A stretch of DNA of 64,000 nt, taken from Ailurus styani. Its lineage: Eukaryota; Chordata; Mammalia; Carnivora; Ailuridae. Shown here piece by piece: positions 1-9,872 of the stretch (positions within the stretch are counted from its first letter, which is position 1; each line of letters begins with the position of its first letter). Under the pieces are notes generated by a model, which ran no database searches, had not been told where the DNA came from, and worked only from the letters and a program-made list of their open reading frames with translations. The position numbers and the translations under genes were made by a program. Location: positions 513,259-577,258 of the forward strand of contig LNAC01000851.1 in assembly GCA_002007465.1 (NCBI GenBank), given 5' to 3'.

Positions 1-879
1 TTTGTTCTCCTGCTCACTTCTTGCCCCTTATCCCCCACACCCCATTCAGGTTTCTCCTCTCCCATGACCTACTTGCTTCCAGGACTGACACCACAGGAGT
101 TATAGATCATGGCCCCAGCTAAGTCTCACACAGTGAGGGCATCTCCCTGGTACCTTGAAGGGGAAGCACAGGCATGTATAGTTTTCAGGACTCCAGCCCC
201 CAAAACAGGTGTCCTCCCCTGACTGCTACCCAACAATGACTTGGCCATTGCAGAGACTTTGTCCCTCCACCCCACCCATTTGTGGAATGGGTGGACCAAA
301 CCCCCAAAATTCTGCCTATATGCTTGACCTTCCAGAAGCTTCCGGCTGTTTCAGGAAAGCGCCCTGGTCAAGTGTGAGAGGCTTAATTAATAAGTGTGTG
401 ACTTCTCTGGGATGTTTAAAATTACAGGAGAACTGTGAATTCTGGGGAAGTATTACTTGACCCACTTGAAAGGTCATTTAATGATAGGATATGTTTGTGG
501 AGTAGCAGAGTTCTGTGTAAATTTCAGATATAAGACCTTTCTGTGGTCCAGTGGATTGCAAGTGAAACTAGGACAAGAACTGCTCCTGAGTCCCCTCAGG
601 GCCCCTCAGATCCTCAACCTCATCAAGTGCTTCCCCAAACTAACTAGAGAATATCCACTCACATCCTGTACCCCCAAAGTCCCAAACCACCCAGTCAGAG
701 TTAAGTCATTACTTGTTAGAAGTTTATCTTGATAGAAAAAAAAGCATGCTGGCTCTTTATCCATTTTGCCATCTTTGACTCTATTTCTTGGCAAACTTCT
801 TCCCTATTAACAGGACAAAAACATTTTAAAGATTAAGCAACCAGGCCCTCTGTATCTCCCTTATGAACTTCTGTGTTCA

Positions 880-1450
880 TTTTCTATTGCTGTAGAACAA
901 ATTACCACAAACTGAGCGGATTAAACCAACACCCATTGACTAGCCCCCAGTTCTGCAGATCGGAAGTCCAGAACAGCCTGGCTGGGCTTTAGCGGCTCCA
1001 AAGGCCATATTTAGAGGTGTAGACAAGGCTATAGACCTTCCCGGAGGCCCTGCGGAGAATCACTCCCAAATACATGCAGATTATTGGCAAAACCCAGTTC
1101 CCTGTGGTTAGAAGGCTGAGTCCTGTTTTCTTGCTGGCTGTCAGCCAGGGGCTGCTCACTGCTCCTGGAGGCCTGCATTCTTCGGGTCCTTCTCACACTT
1201 TGGTGCAATGGTGCTTTGGGTCCTTCTCACACTTCTGGTCTCTTTAAGCTTCCCCTTCTGCTTCTGGGGGACCTAGACCAGGCCCACCTGCAACCCTCCT
1301 TTCAGGAGGTTGATTCTCCCACACAGCAGAGCACAGTCATGGAACTGATAGCTCAACCTCCTCTTCACAGGTTCTGAGAACCGGGGCACAGATTCTTGGG
1401 AGCCTATGTCTAAAATTATTTGCTTTCAGAGCTCACCATTGGCAGCCCAT
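880..1450. repeat. Ancient interspersed repeat, same family as 53190-53640
   Basis: The start, TTTTCTATTGCTGTAGAACA followed by AATTACCACAAACTGAG, and the later phrase gttctgcagatcggaagtccagaa belong to a common old mammalian repeat. A copy in the opposite direction lies at 53190-53640. I cannot name the family with certainty. The copy is heavily decayed. Confidence 0.55.
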
Positions 1451-2039
1451 AACAAAGTTCCAAAATGCCTATTTTGCTAAAGTCTTTCACTGATAAAAGA
1501 AACTCTCAGACCAGGTGTAGATTCTCTAAGGGGCCAGTGTCGGAACCCCCCCTCCCAGAGACCCCCAAAGCCCCATGTACACCCCTCCAGGCAGACAACC
1601 AAAGACATGTGTGTGACACCAGACAACTCATCTGGCTCCCATAACTGGATCTCATTACTCAGTGGGACAAAGGGGCCCCTTTCAGGTCACTTGCTTCCTT
1701 TTTGTCACCTGAATGGGATAAATGCCAGACCTAACTTTGAGGTTTCAAGGTATCTGTATTTCAAGGTATTTGTAACTGTTGCTCAGCTCCTCATCTCTGT
1801 GGTTAATTGCTGATGAGGCAGCCCAGGGCCTCCCAGCCACATCATCTTGTCTCCTCGTGTGTTGAGACATGGCTGCTGGTATGGGCTCAGGAACCCACCG
1901 CCCCCCCCCCACCGATCCCTAAGGCACCCAGCATCCTTTGGAAGCTCAGGCACTGGAGGAGAAAGGATGCTCTGTGTCTTCCTGCCACTCCTTGGGGTCT
2001 CTGCTTCATTTCAGGGCCCTGAGGTGCCAAGAAAGAAAG

Positions 2040-2215
2040 TGGAACCCCAAGTTCTTCTAGACCGGCCCTGTCACCGGGGCATCCTTGATAAAATGCAGGC
2101 TCTGTTTCCAGAGGTCTGGGGACAGGGTCCAGATTCTGCATTTATCACAAGCCCCCAGGTGACACTTGGGGCTGCGTGTCGGGGGTCCACACCTGAGGCA
2201 GTGAGAGGGTAGCAC
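2040..2215. repeat. hAT-Charlie-type DNA transposon fossil (MER20-like)
   Basis: The phrases gattctgcatttatcacaag and cccccaggtgacac match the end of MER20-type elements, which read 'gcatttctaacaagctcccaggtgatgc'. The 5' part is poorly preserved. Similar elements occur at 31226-31400, 41235-41400 and 49505-49690. Confidence 0.5.
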
Positions 2216-2689
2216 CCCGGAGTCACACCAGCAATCTCCACCATTCTCCTGAGCCTTAGGCGAGCCTCATTCAGAACCAGGTGCCACCTCTGAATTGAAG
2301 AGTGGGGTTGTCCAGCTATGATCCTCTGTTCCCTCCCACCACCAAACGCACACCCTGTTCCAGGACTCAGGAACTTCCATCTGAGGCTCGTGGGCTGCGT
2401 TATCTGCAGTCCCCCCCCCCCACAACCGCCCAGAGCAGGCAGACCCCTCACAGCAGTGAGCGGGCCAGCAGACGCCACTTGAGGAGCGGGGAGGACCCAG
2501 TCCCGGGAGCCCCATATCCAGTTCTTCTGGCCTGAAAATGAGCCTCACATCCAGTTCCTTTGGCTTGTCCACACGATGAGGACATTTTTCCCCTCATGGC
2601 AATCTTGCAGGGGCATGGATGTCTGTGTTTCCCACTCAGATGTAGGGTTTTCTTCTCTCTAGGACTTGACTGTAGTGAGTGTAAGTAAT

Positions 2690-3105
2690 GAATAAGTAAT
2701 TATGTGGACACATGTAAATATAGGCGTACCTAGGATATATGTTTGTGTATATACATATACTGTGTGCACATGCATGTACATACATGAATATAGTATGTGT
2801 GTATATAGGCCGTGTGGACATGTATGGTTGACATCATGTATACATATAACATGTTTATTCATAAAATGTATGTTTTTATATTGAGTTGTATACTTTTATG
2901 GTTTATGCACAGATATTAACATACCTGTATTTTTATATGTGCATATAATGTACGTATGGGTTAAATTCATACAATATATATTTGTATATACACCTATGCA
3001 TAGTAAATGTATGCACATATATAAATATATATATGTATATATAAATTGCACATGTATTCTTATCTCTTGCATGAAGAAAGCCTTACTATTGACCGACAAA
3101 AATAG
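2690..3105. repeat. AT/GT-rich low-complexity tract and local duplication copy A (first part)
   Basis: Long runs of alternating purine-pyrimidine (tatatgtgtgcatatac and similar) explain the many overlapping short open frames here, which are not genes. From about 2918 the sequence is homologous to 3972-4150 further downstream, so the start is duplication copy A. Shared landmarks are atgtgcatataat, tatgcatagta and gaagaaagccttactattgac. Confidence 0.7.
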
Positions 3106-3120
3106 AAATATTTACATGTG

Positions 3121-3316
3121 GGACACCTGGGTGGCTCAGTTAATTAAGCGTCTAACTCTTGATTTTGACTCAGGTCATGATCTCAGAGTCATGAGATCGA
3201 GCCCTGCTTCAGGCTCCATGCTGGGTGTGGATAAGATTCTCTCTCTCCCTCTCTCTCCTTCCCCTTCTCCCCCTGCTTGTATGCTCTCTCTCTCTCTCTC
3301 TAAAAAAGAAAAGAAA
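3121..3316 (+). repeat. SINEC (tRNA-Lys-derived Can-SINE)
   Basis: The head is acacctgggtggctcagtta, followed by the B-box region (gagatcgagccc), a CT-rich middle and an A-rich tail. It is an older copy without the AATAAAATCTTT end. A 16-bp target duplication with one mismatch flanks it at 3105-3120 and 3317-3332. Confidence 0.93.
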
Positions 3317-3332
3317 GAAATGTTTACATGTG

Positions 3333-3420
3333 TACATATGCAAACATACTTCCACAGAAAAAGACTGAAAAGAAGTATACCAAAATATGACTGTTTCTCC
3401 TAGGTGGAATTCTTTACTTT
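3333..3420. repeat. Local duplication copy A (second part, after SINE)
   Basis: The phrases aagactgaaaagaagtatac and aaaatatgactgtttctcct align with gaccgaaaagaacacacgaa and aaaatataagtatg near 4190-4225. This is the continuation of copy A, split by the SINE. Confidence 0.6.
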
Positions 3421-3754
3421 TTCTAGATTTTCCATTCTAAAACACTACATTTTTATTGTCTATGTAGTTAGAACAAATTGATATATTTAACTCAGGTCCG
3501 TAAGAATGAGCAATGACTTTTTCTTCGCAATAGAAGTAAGCTTCTTTAAAAACTCAATAAGGAATACCACTTAAGAACAGGTCCTTTGCTTTTTAGAGCC
3601 AAGTCACTCTCAAAGGGATACTGTAACGCTCAGCATCCCCGCTGCACGTCCCTGGCTTCATCTCCCGGCTGCTGGCTGCCTTCCGAGGAATCATATAATC
3701 ACGGGTACATCAAGTCCATGCACAGGGAGTTTGGTTTTCTTAGCTCACGGCTCT

Positions 3755-3840
3755 GTCCTCAGCCCCTGGAGCAGCACCTGGCACAGACTGGCAGGGGGGC
3801 ATTCAAGGAATATTTGTTAAATGAAGAAATAAACCTATCC
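3755..3840 (+). repeat. L2/MIR-type 3' end
   Basis: The phrase ggagcagcacctggcacaga followed by ggaatatttgttaaatgaag matches the conserved LINE2/MIR tail ('cctggcacatagtaggtgctcaataaatatttgttgaatga'). The surrounding 3420-3970 holds no other feature I recognise. Confidence 0.6.
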
Positions 3841-3971
3841 ACTGGGGGACTAGAAGAGGACCACATAGCAATGGAAGAAAAGATGGGAAAATGTCTAGAA
3901 ATACTGCTGACTCAAAGAGGAAAGGAAACCATTTTACCGCTTTATTCAGAAATGGAAATTTAGGCCAGCTA

Positions 3972-4240
3972 AAATGTGCACATGTATTAACATTCCTGTG
4001 TTTATATGTGCATATAATATATGTAGAGGCTAAATCCACGTAGTATATATGTAAATTATTCATCTATGCATAGTATAAGTTGTACAGATATTAACCCTTG
4101 CATGGAGAAAGCCTTATTGTTGACTAACAGAAATAGAAACATGTACATGGGGATGTAGGTAAACACAATTTCAGAGGCAAAAAAAAAAAGACCGAAAAGA
4201 ACACACGAAAATATAAGTATGTTCCTTATCTGACTGCTCC
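3972..4240. repeat. Local duplication copy B
   Basis: Aligns in the same direction with 2918-3120 plus 3333-3400 but lacks the SINE. Shared landmarks in order: tatatgtgcatataat, ctatgcatagta, gcatggagaaagccttattg, acagaaatagaaacatgtac and aaagaccgaaaagaa. Confidence 0.7.
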
Positions 4241-4691
4241 TCAGAATCACTTAAAAAGCACATTTCTGTTTCACTTGATTTGCTCAAGGAGTTATATTTG
4301 TTACATTACATTTTAAAGTACCTTCCAGATGATACTGATTGAATTTCTACTGTAAGTTTGTGGTTACAGTGGAGCCACAACTTTGAGAAAGCATCTATAT
4401 CATGAAATGGAGAAAACTGTTTTCTAGATATAAGGCCCCTCCAGGATCAAGTCAGAATTTTCTAAAGCAGCCAAGAGAAAGAAACTGAAAATTTGTTGGT
4501 GCCAACGTGTACTGCTTAAGCTATCCTCAATCAGTATCATTTTCTAAGCTCCCACAGTCTTAAGTTCTAATTTCATTTTTCTTTTCTTTTCTTTTTTTTT
4601 ATTTTCTGAAGAAAGACAAAGAACCAGACTGCAGTCCTTTCTCTTCCCATTCGTGTATTTCTTTGTAACTTTGATTGGGTGTGTGTATTTT

Positions 4692-4892
4692 ATTTTTTTT
4701 TAAGATTTTATTTATTTATTTGACACAGAGAGAGAGATTACAAGTAGGCAGAGAGGCAGGCAGAGACAGGGAGAGGAGGAAGCAGGCTCCCTGCTGAGCA
4801 GAGAGCCAGATGCGGGCCTCGATCCCAGGACACTGAGATCATGACCTGAGCCGAAAGCAGAGGCTTTAACCCACTGAGCCACCCAGGCGCCC
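4692..4892 (-). repeat. SINEC, minus strand
   Basis: Reads on the + strand from poly(T)/AAGATTTTATTTATTTATTT to gagccacccaggcgcc, the reversed SINE head. The target duplication tgggtgtgtgt(a/g)tttt lies at about 4676-4691 and 4893-4908. The high match to the other full copies marks it as young. Confidence 0.95.
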
Positions 4893-5254
4893 TGGGTGTG
4901 TGTGTTTTAAACTGGACCAAGTCTCTGTGTGAGGGCATCAGGAAGACTGCAAGGCCAGTGAGGGCCCAGAGCCCCAGATGGATAAATGACATCACCACAT
5001 CGCAGGCTTTAGGAGTATGCCGAATTCCAGGATGCCTTTGAGATCCAGGGGGCTGACGATATGCTGGATTCCACAGCATTTGGAAGCCCCTCACAAAAAA
5101 ACCTCTGACAGCTTTCTTGCTTGGAAATCCAGCCAAACAGTCTCAAGGTTGTCATCATCCGTTCCCAGCTCTATATCTGCATAGCAGCTAATTGCAAAAG
5201 TGCTGGATACTGGCATAAAATTATGAAATAAATTTCATTTAACATTTTATTAAT

Positions 5255-5800
5255 CGCTGTTCAAAGTGTAATTTTAAAAATATCTCCCTCACTCTGGTGG
5301 GAATATAAAATGGGATGATCATTTTGGAAAACTGCTTGGCAGTTTCTTGCAAAGTTAAACACCCACCCTGTGACTCAGTAATTCTACTCTTGGGTCTTCG
5401 CCCAAGAGAAATAAAAACATGCCCACAAAACAAAGGGTACAAGAATGCTCGTGGCCCCTTTAGTTGTAATACCTGAAAACTGGCAACAACTCAAATTCCC
5501 ATCCGGAGGAGAATGAATAAACAAATTATGTATTCTTAGGATGGAAAACTGCACAGCAGTTAAGAATGAATTCCTGACACATGGATGAATCTCAAAGAAC
5601 ATGTTGGCTGAAAGAACATAGTTGACTAAAATCACATGGTACTATTTGAAGGTGGATAACAGGAAAACTAATCTATGATGGTAGAGGGTGGAAGGTTGAC
5701 TGGAAAGAGGATCGAGGAACTTTCTGGAAGGCAGAGATGTTCTTTATAGCCATTGAAGCAGGGAGTGTATACAATATATATTTCTTGCCAGAGGTATTAG
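5255..5800 (+). repeat. Ancient LINE-1 fragment (ORF2 3' region)
   Basis: Phrases such as ctctggtgggaatataaaat, gactcagtaattctactctt and ctgaaaactggcaacaactc are decayed forms of the L1 ORF2 C-terminal region seen at 46000-46200. Frameshifts and stops are frequent, so it is an old copy. Confidence 0.75.
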
Positions 5801-6117
5801 CACTTAAGCAGGATGGTAATAAAGGTTAAAGGAGAATAGATAGGTTTGTCAAATCTAAGGTTACAAGGAACTCATGGCAGCATAGTCACCAAACTAAGCA
5901 TTTATGGGTATCTCTGAAACACATGTCTCAGGCAACGCAGAGATGATACGATCAGGTCATCACTAGCCAATCCATCACCTCGTCAATAGCAGTGGGTATT
6001 TAGAGAGCCAGAAATCAATGACTAATTTTCAAATTCACATCAGCTTGAGATACAAACCCCACCTTGAGAACTTTCAAATCATCTTTCATTTCAGTGAGTT
6101 GACAATGTTGAGCAGCT

Positions 6118-6131
6118 CCACTAGATGGCGC
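6118..6131 (+). promoter_or_regulatory. Putative CTCF binding site (intronic)
   Basis: CCACTAGATGGCGC matches the CTCF core consensus CCRSYAGRKGGCRS at all 14 positions. It lies in non-repeat DNA 665 bp upstream of an SLC24A3 exon. Occupancy cannot be known from sequence. Confidence 0.55.
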
Positions 6132-6454
6132 TGTGACCACTGACACCTTATAATCTGGAAAGATTTGCTCTAACCATGGGGAGATGACCAACTGGTAGTC
6201 TTCCAGCTTCCCTCCCTGACCTTCACCTGCACGCCCACACATTTCCCTCCCTTTGTGTCTGAGAATCTTCCTCATCCTTTCCCACCCGGTCCCATCCTCC
6301 CAAGCCCTGTATCCTCAGAAGTGCCTCATATGTCATTTGGATGCCTAACTAACAGGTGAGCGGTAAATAACTGTTTTTAATCTGCTCGCTTTTGTACACC
6401 AGGTTTTGTTGCTGGTGGAAAGCCATTTGTGTCTTTTATGAAAAGAACAACATA

Positions 6455-6659
6455 GGGCGCCTGGGTGGCTCAGTGGGTTAAAGCCTCTGCTTTCGGCCCA
6501 GGTCATGATCTCAGGGTCCTGGGATCGAGGCCCGCATCGGGCTCTCTGCTCCGCAGGGAGCCTGCTTCCCCCTCTCTCTCTCTGCCTGCCTCTCTGCCTC
6601 CTTGTGATCTCTCTCCCGCTGTGAAATAAATAAATAAAATCTTTAAAAAAAAAAAAAAA
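6455..6659 (+). repeat. SINEC, full length
   Basis: Full tRNA-like head, CT-rich middle, AATAAATAAATAAAATCTTT and a long A-tail. A perfect 14-bp target duplication AAAAGAACAACATA flanks it at 6441-6454 and 6660-6673. This indicates a recent insertion, 136 bp before an SLC24A3 exon. Confidence 0.97.
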
Positions 6660-6795
6660 AAAAGAACAACATAATACGCCTGATTTCACAGGTCATCAAT
6701 TAGGATGTAAATGTCTGGGGCAAGCAGTGTGGAAGGCTGGTAAAACAGAGGTGAAACTAACTAATTTTTGTTTTTGTCTTTGTTTCTTTTCCCAG

Positions 6796-6962
6796 CTGGA
6801 AAACTGGAAACAGTGAAGTGGGCATTCACCTGGCCACTAAGTTTTGTCTTATACTTCACTGTACCCAACTGCAACAAGCCACGCTGGGAAAAATGGTTTA
6901 TGGTGACATTTGCTTCTTCCACGTTGTGGATAGCAGCCTTCTCCTACATGATGGTGTGGATG
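6796..6962 (+). CDS. SLC24A3: SLC24A3 coding exon, fifth from last (NCKX3)
   Basis: Internal exon of the plasma-membrane K+-dependent Na+/Ca2+ exchanger NCKX3, which exports Ca2+ together with K+ in exchange for Na+. The exon is 167 nt: two bases complete a split codon and 55 full codons follow, beginning GKLETVKWAFTWPLSF. It encodes the end of the large cytoplasmic loop, one membrane segment (about WPLSFVLYFTV), a short link with PNCNKPRWEKW, and a second segment ending SYMMVWM. A pyrimidine-rich tract and CAG precede it at 6766-6795, and GTGAGT follows at 6963. It ends in phase 0, matching the next exon. The residues fit SLC24A3 better than its nearest paralogue SLC24A4, as I recall both families; the C-terminus of the last exon settles the choice. 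A SINEC ends 136 bp upstream. Confidence 0.95.
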
Positions 6963-7062
6963 GTGAGTGTACTGAGGACCCCACAGCATTGCTAGACCTC
7001 TTCAGAGAGAAAAATACCCTCAATAAGAGGGGACTAGGAAGTGGGGTGTCAGCCCAATCATT

Positions 7063-7340
7063 GGATCGGTCAGCTAGTGCCTCAAAAAACTGCATGACAA
7101 ACCACCCCTAAACTCAGTGGTTTAGAATCACAAGTAGTTCTCCTCATGCTCACAGACCTGCAGGTTGAGCGTAGTTTGACTAATCCTAGCCAGCACTGAC
7201 TGAGCGGTTCTGCTTCAAGCCACAGCCTGGTTACGTGTGATTCAGACAGCAGAGGGGTTTCATATCTCCTCCTTATGTCTGCTCATTTTCCTTGGACCTG
7301 TAGCTACCTGGAGAATGCTCTCCTCATGGCAGACTGTTGG
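7063..7340. repeat. Ancient interspersed repeat, same family as 22595-22990
   Basis: The phrases catgacaaaccacccctaaa, ctcagtggtttagaatcaca and ctcctcatgctcacagacct match an old repeat family that begins 'gtgtaacaaaccaccccaaaacttagtgg'. I do not name the family. The rest of this intron (7340-8090) holds nothing recognisable. Confidence 0.55.
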
Positions 7341-8090
7341 AATGCTAGAGGGCCAGTGGAAACATGAGGTGCCTCTGAGGGCCTTGGCCTGTGACTTCTG
7401 CCCAATATCAATGGAGTGGGGAAAATCTACTCCACCTGCTCCTATAGTGGGAAGAACAGCAGAACCACAAGGCAAAGAGCATGAAGGAAAGACGTGAAGA
7501 ATTGGGGAGTAATCATCCCGGCTGTCATTGTCACTTCCCCTAACTAAGTCACAGCTTTTTAACCAGAAAATAAGGTCATTGGACAACCACTCAAGGGTCC
7601 CTTCTGAAGCTAAAACAAGGATTCAAGGACTGGCATTGGTTGTGGGGTTATGGCTCAAAAGAGCCTCTGCCCCAAAGCCATTTTAGGAAACACAACCATC
7701 CAGAATGCATTGCTTATTTATAACTCAACTTTTCCATTCCGGGTTTCCCAGGACCATCGTTTAAGTTCAAATATTCTGTCCCCATATCACCTTTTCCCAG
7801 AAATTCTTTCTCCTCTCTCAAGCCTCCTGCATCACTTGAAAGGAACATGTATAAAATACCAATCTTTGCTTGGAAAACATAGGCTCCATAATTGCACGTT
7901 GGTCCCCGGACCAGCAGTCCTAGTCTGCTCTATGCAATGTTCTTTGCCCTCTACAGGACACCGAGAGCAGACATTGCCCCCTGAGCAGACCACCCAGATT
8001 GCAGCCTTTTGTGCTTCTTGGGCAGAGGATCCACTAGCGGGTCAGACTGACATCAGCCCCCAACTCACCACCTTTTCTGGCTTCTTCCAG

Positions 8091-8205
8091 GTCACGATCA
8101 TTGGATACACGCTGGGGATTCCTGATGTCATCATGGGGATCACCTTCCTGGCAGCTGGAACCAGTGTGCCCGATTGCATGGCTAGCCTCATCGTAGCCAG
8201 ACAAG
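8091..8205 (+). CDS. SLC24A3: SLC24A3 coding exon, fourth from last (first half of alpha-2 repeat)
   Basis: This 115-nt exon starts in phase 0 with VTIIGYTLGIPDVIMG and ends with one base of a glycine codon after the residues VARQ. It carries the first half of the alpha-2 repeat, which lines the ion-binding site of NCKX exchangers. The signature is GITFLAAGTSVPD. The aspartate of SVPD (GAT at 8172-8174) corresponds to the residue known as Asp548 in NCKX2, needed for cation transport. The acceptor is cttcttccag and the donor is AAG|gtggga, weaker than the usual gtaagt/gtgagt. The flanking introns are 1128 and 1149 bp. The open frame extends upstream into the intron, but that part is not coding. 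Confidence 0.96.
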
Positions 8206-8220
8206 GTGGGACCTCCAGTT

Positions 8221-8270
8221 AGATGGGGATGGGGATGGGGGAGGGAGGAAGGCCCATGGGTGGGGGAAGC
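8221..8270. repeat. Short G-rich repeat (GGGGAT)n / GGGAGG
   Basis: A purine-rich run just inside an SLC24A3 intron, beginning 15 bp past the donor at 8206. It has several GGG triplets, which can act as intronic splicing enhancers in mammals and might help the weak gtggga donor. The functional part is inference. Confidence 0.5.
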
Positions 8271-8475
8271 TTTGGGGGATCCATGTGACAATTGCTGAGG
8301 TGATGGTTGACTTCAGTGCTGTTTTGGTCAAAAAGCAAACTGGCATTAAAAAGACAAGGAAACAAGTCAGAAGATCTACAGTTCAGAAAGGCAGAGACGT
8401 TTTCTAGGTAGCACACAGAGTCCTTTCTAGAGGTTGTGTTACTGACCTTCTATTATTAAAAGTAGAAATAAAGGT

Positions 8476-8665
8476 AATGAGAGTTAACCTTTGCTGAGTG
8501 CCATACACCGAGCAAAGCTGTTTAGGTACGTTATCCTATTTAATTTAAACAACTCTGTGGGGTAGGGAAAATGAGTCCCCCATTCTATGGATAGTAGAAA
8601 CCAAGGCTTAGAGAAGATAGACCCCATAGCCTAAGGTCTACCCAGCTGCAGTACCCTGACAGTCG
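8476..8665 (-). repeat. MIR-type SINE, reversed
   Basis: The order matches a reversed MIR: tgctgagtgccatac, tatcctatttaatttaaaca, actctgtggggtaggg, then gcttagagaagatag. It is decayed and ancient. The stretch 8666-9354 before the next exon has no recognisable feature. Confidence 0.7.
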
Positions 8666-9354
8666 TGGTTGCCACAGGTCAGTCCTCAGTGTATGGCACA
8701 CCCTCCCCTCCTTCAAAACCAAGCTCACAGATGGACGCCCCTTCCAGATGGCCATGCCCTTCGCTAGCACCCACTCTAATTTGTATGCCTGATTTGTGCT
8801 GGATTGCATTTGTTTTTGACAAACACAATGTGTAGCTACAACACTTAGCACAGTGTCCCTGGGAAGTCCTCACGAAATTCTACTGGTTACACTATTTTTC
8901 TTAATGGTGCTCAATTATTTAGAAAAAGACTTGAAGTTAGTGTAGAGAAGTTGGGAGATGGTAATAAAATATATGAGTTTGTGAGCTCATGAGAGGCTTA
9001 ATAGAACTGTCAAGTTTATTCCTTTCTAAAAGGAAGTTTCAGAATTTGGGGAACTGTATTTGGTTTTTGGAATCATTCACATTTCACCAGTGATCATGTT
9101 TGAAGGTCAACAGTTTAGTAGAATGTTTGTTTCATTCTAGTCTGTTCTGTTTTATTCCATTCTTTTCTACTAAAGATACATATTCTATTGAAAATACAGG
9201 TGGTGGCCTGGGAGGGAACCACCCAGCAAATGAGCCAGCAGACCTGCCAGCTAAGTCTCTGGCTGTCAGACCAAAGGGTTGGGAGAGTCCCTTGGCAGCC
9301 CCTGTACTATCCTGAGATCACCTCCCTCACTGTAGTGACCTCTTGTCCTTGCAG

Positions 9355-9467
9355 GCATGGGAGATATGGCCGTATCCAACTCTATTGGGAGCAACGTGTT
9401 TGATATCCTCATTGGCCTTGGTCTCCCATGGGCCCTGCAGACCCTGGCTGTGGATTATGGATCCTAT
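9355..9467 (+). CDS. SLC24A3: SLC24A3 coding exon, third from last (second half of alpha-2 repeat)
   Basis: This 113-nt exon has its first two bases completing the glycine codon split from the previous exon. It continues with [16 protein letters not shown] and ends at DYGSY in phase 0. It completes the alpha-2 repeat. The aspartate in NVFDI (GAT at 9402-9404) lies 27 residues after the SVPD aspartate. That is the spacing between Asp548 and Asp575 of NCKX2, and Asp575 is the residue tied to K+ dependence. The acceptor is ttgtccttgcag and the donor TAT|gtaagt is strong. A minus-strand SINEC, whose target duplication starts at 9485, lies only 17 bp past the exon end. The following intron is 22.9 kb. 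Confidence 0.96.
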
Positions 9468-9498
9468 GTAAGTGGGTTTCCCCGGTGATTTCTTTTTA

Positions 9499-9720
9499 TT
9501 TTTTTATAAAGATTTTTACTTATTTATTTATTTCACAGAGAGAGAGAGAGAGATCACAAGTAGGCAGAGAGGCAGGCAGTGGTGGGGGGGAGGGAGGAGA
9601 AGCAGGCTCCCTGCTGAGCAGAGAGCCCGATGCCCGATGCCGGGGCTCGATCCCAGGACCCTGAGATCATGACCTGAGCCAAAGGCAGGGGCTTAACCCA
9701 CTGAGCCACCCAGGCGCCCA
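9499..9720 (-). repeat. SINEC, minus strand, next to a splice donor
   Basis: Reversed SINE ending gagccacccaggcgccca. The near-perfect 14-bp target duplication gtgatttct(t/c)tttta-like sequence is at 9485-9498 and 9721-9734. The body starts 31 bp after the donor of the exon ending at 9467. It has a G-run (ggtggggggg) and a small duplicated 'gatgccc' step. Confidence 0.96.
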
Positions 9721-9872
9721 GTGATTTCTCTTTAAATATCAGGCTCTGAGGACACTGTTTTCAGGGCAAAGGAGATGCGGAAATACTAATGTTGAGAGAC
9801 AAACAAACTTCCCCATCGACGTCCTTCCAAAATCAGGCTTGCGGGGTCATTCAGGACTTGAAAACAGGGTTG

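Larger units (their letters stand above)
1..6795 (+). other. SLC24A3: SLC24A3 intron (3' part), upstream of first visible exon
   Basis: Intron DNA. I found no stretch with exchanger similarity and matching splice sites before 6796. Bases 1-880 and 1450-2040 hold nothing I recognise beyond a C-run at 1901-1911. Bases 2213-2690 hold only a second C-run at about 2411-2421. Bases 4230-4675, 4909-5250 and 5790-6440 hold no gene; the last contains a CTCF-like site. Repeats are listed separately. Confidence 0.75.

Noticed and set aside
2636..3403. Several overlapping open frames rich in Tyr, Ile, Cys and His.
   Set aside because: They are readings of alternating AT/GT simple sequence and a SINE.
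6455..6560. tRNA-like A- and B-box motifs here and in the other SINEs, as possible tRNA genes.
   Set aside because: They are the tRNA-Lys-derived heads of SINEC elements; they lack intact tRNA folds and are followed by SINE bodies and A-tails.
7650..8090. Upstream extension of the open frame into the exon at 8091, as an alternative first exon.
   Set aside because: The sequence before 8091 has no exchanger similarity, and the acceptor cttcttccag directly precedes the conserved VTIIGYTLG; the extension is intronic.
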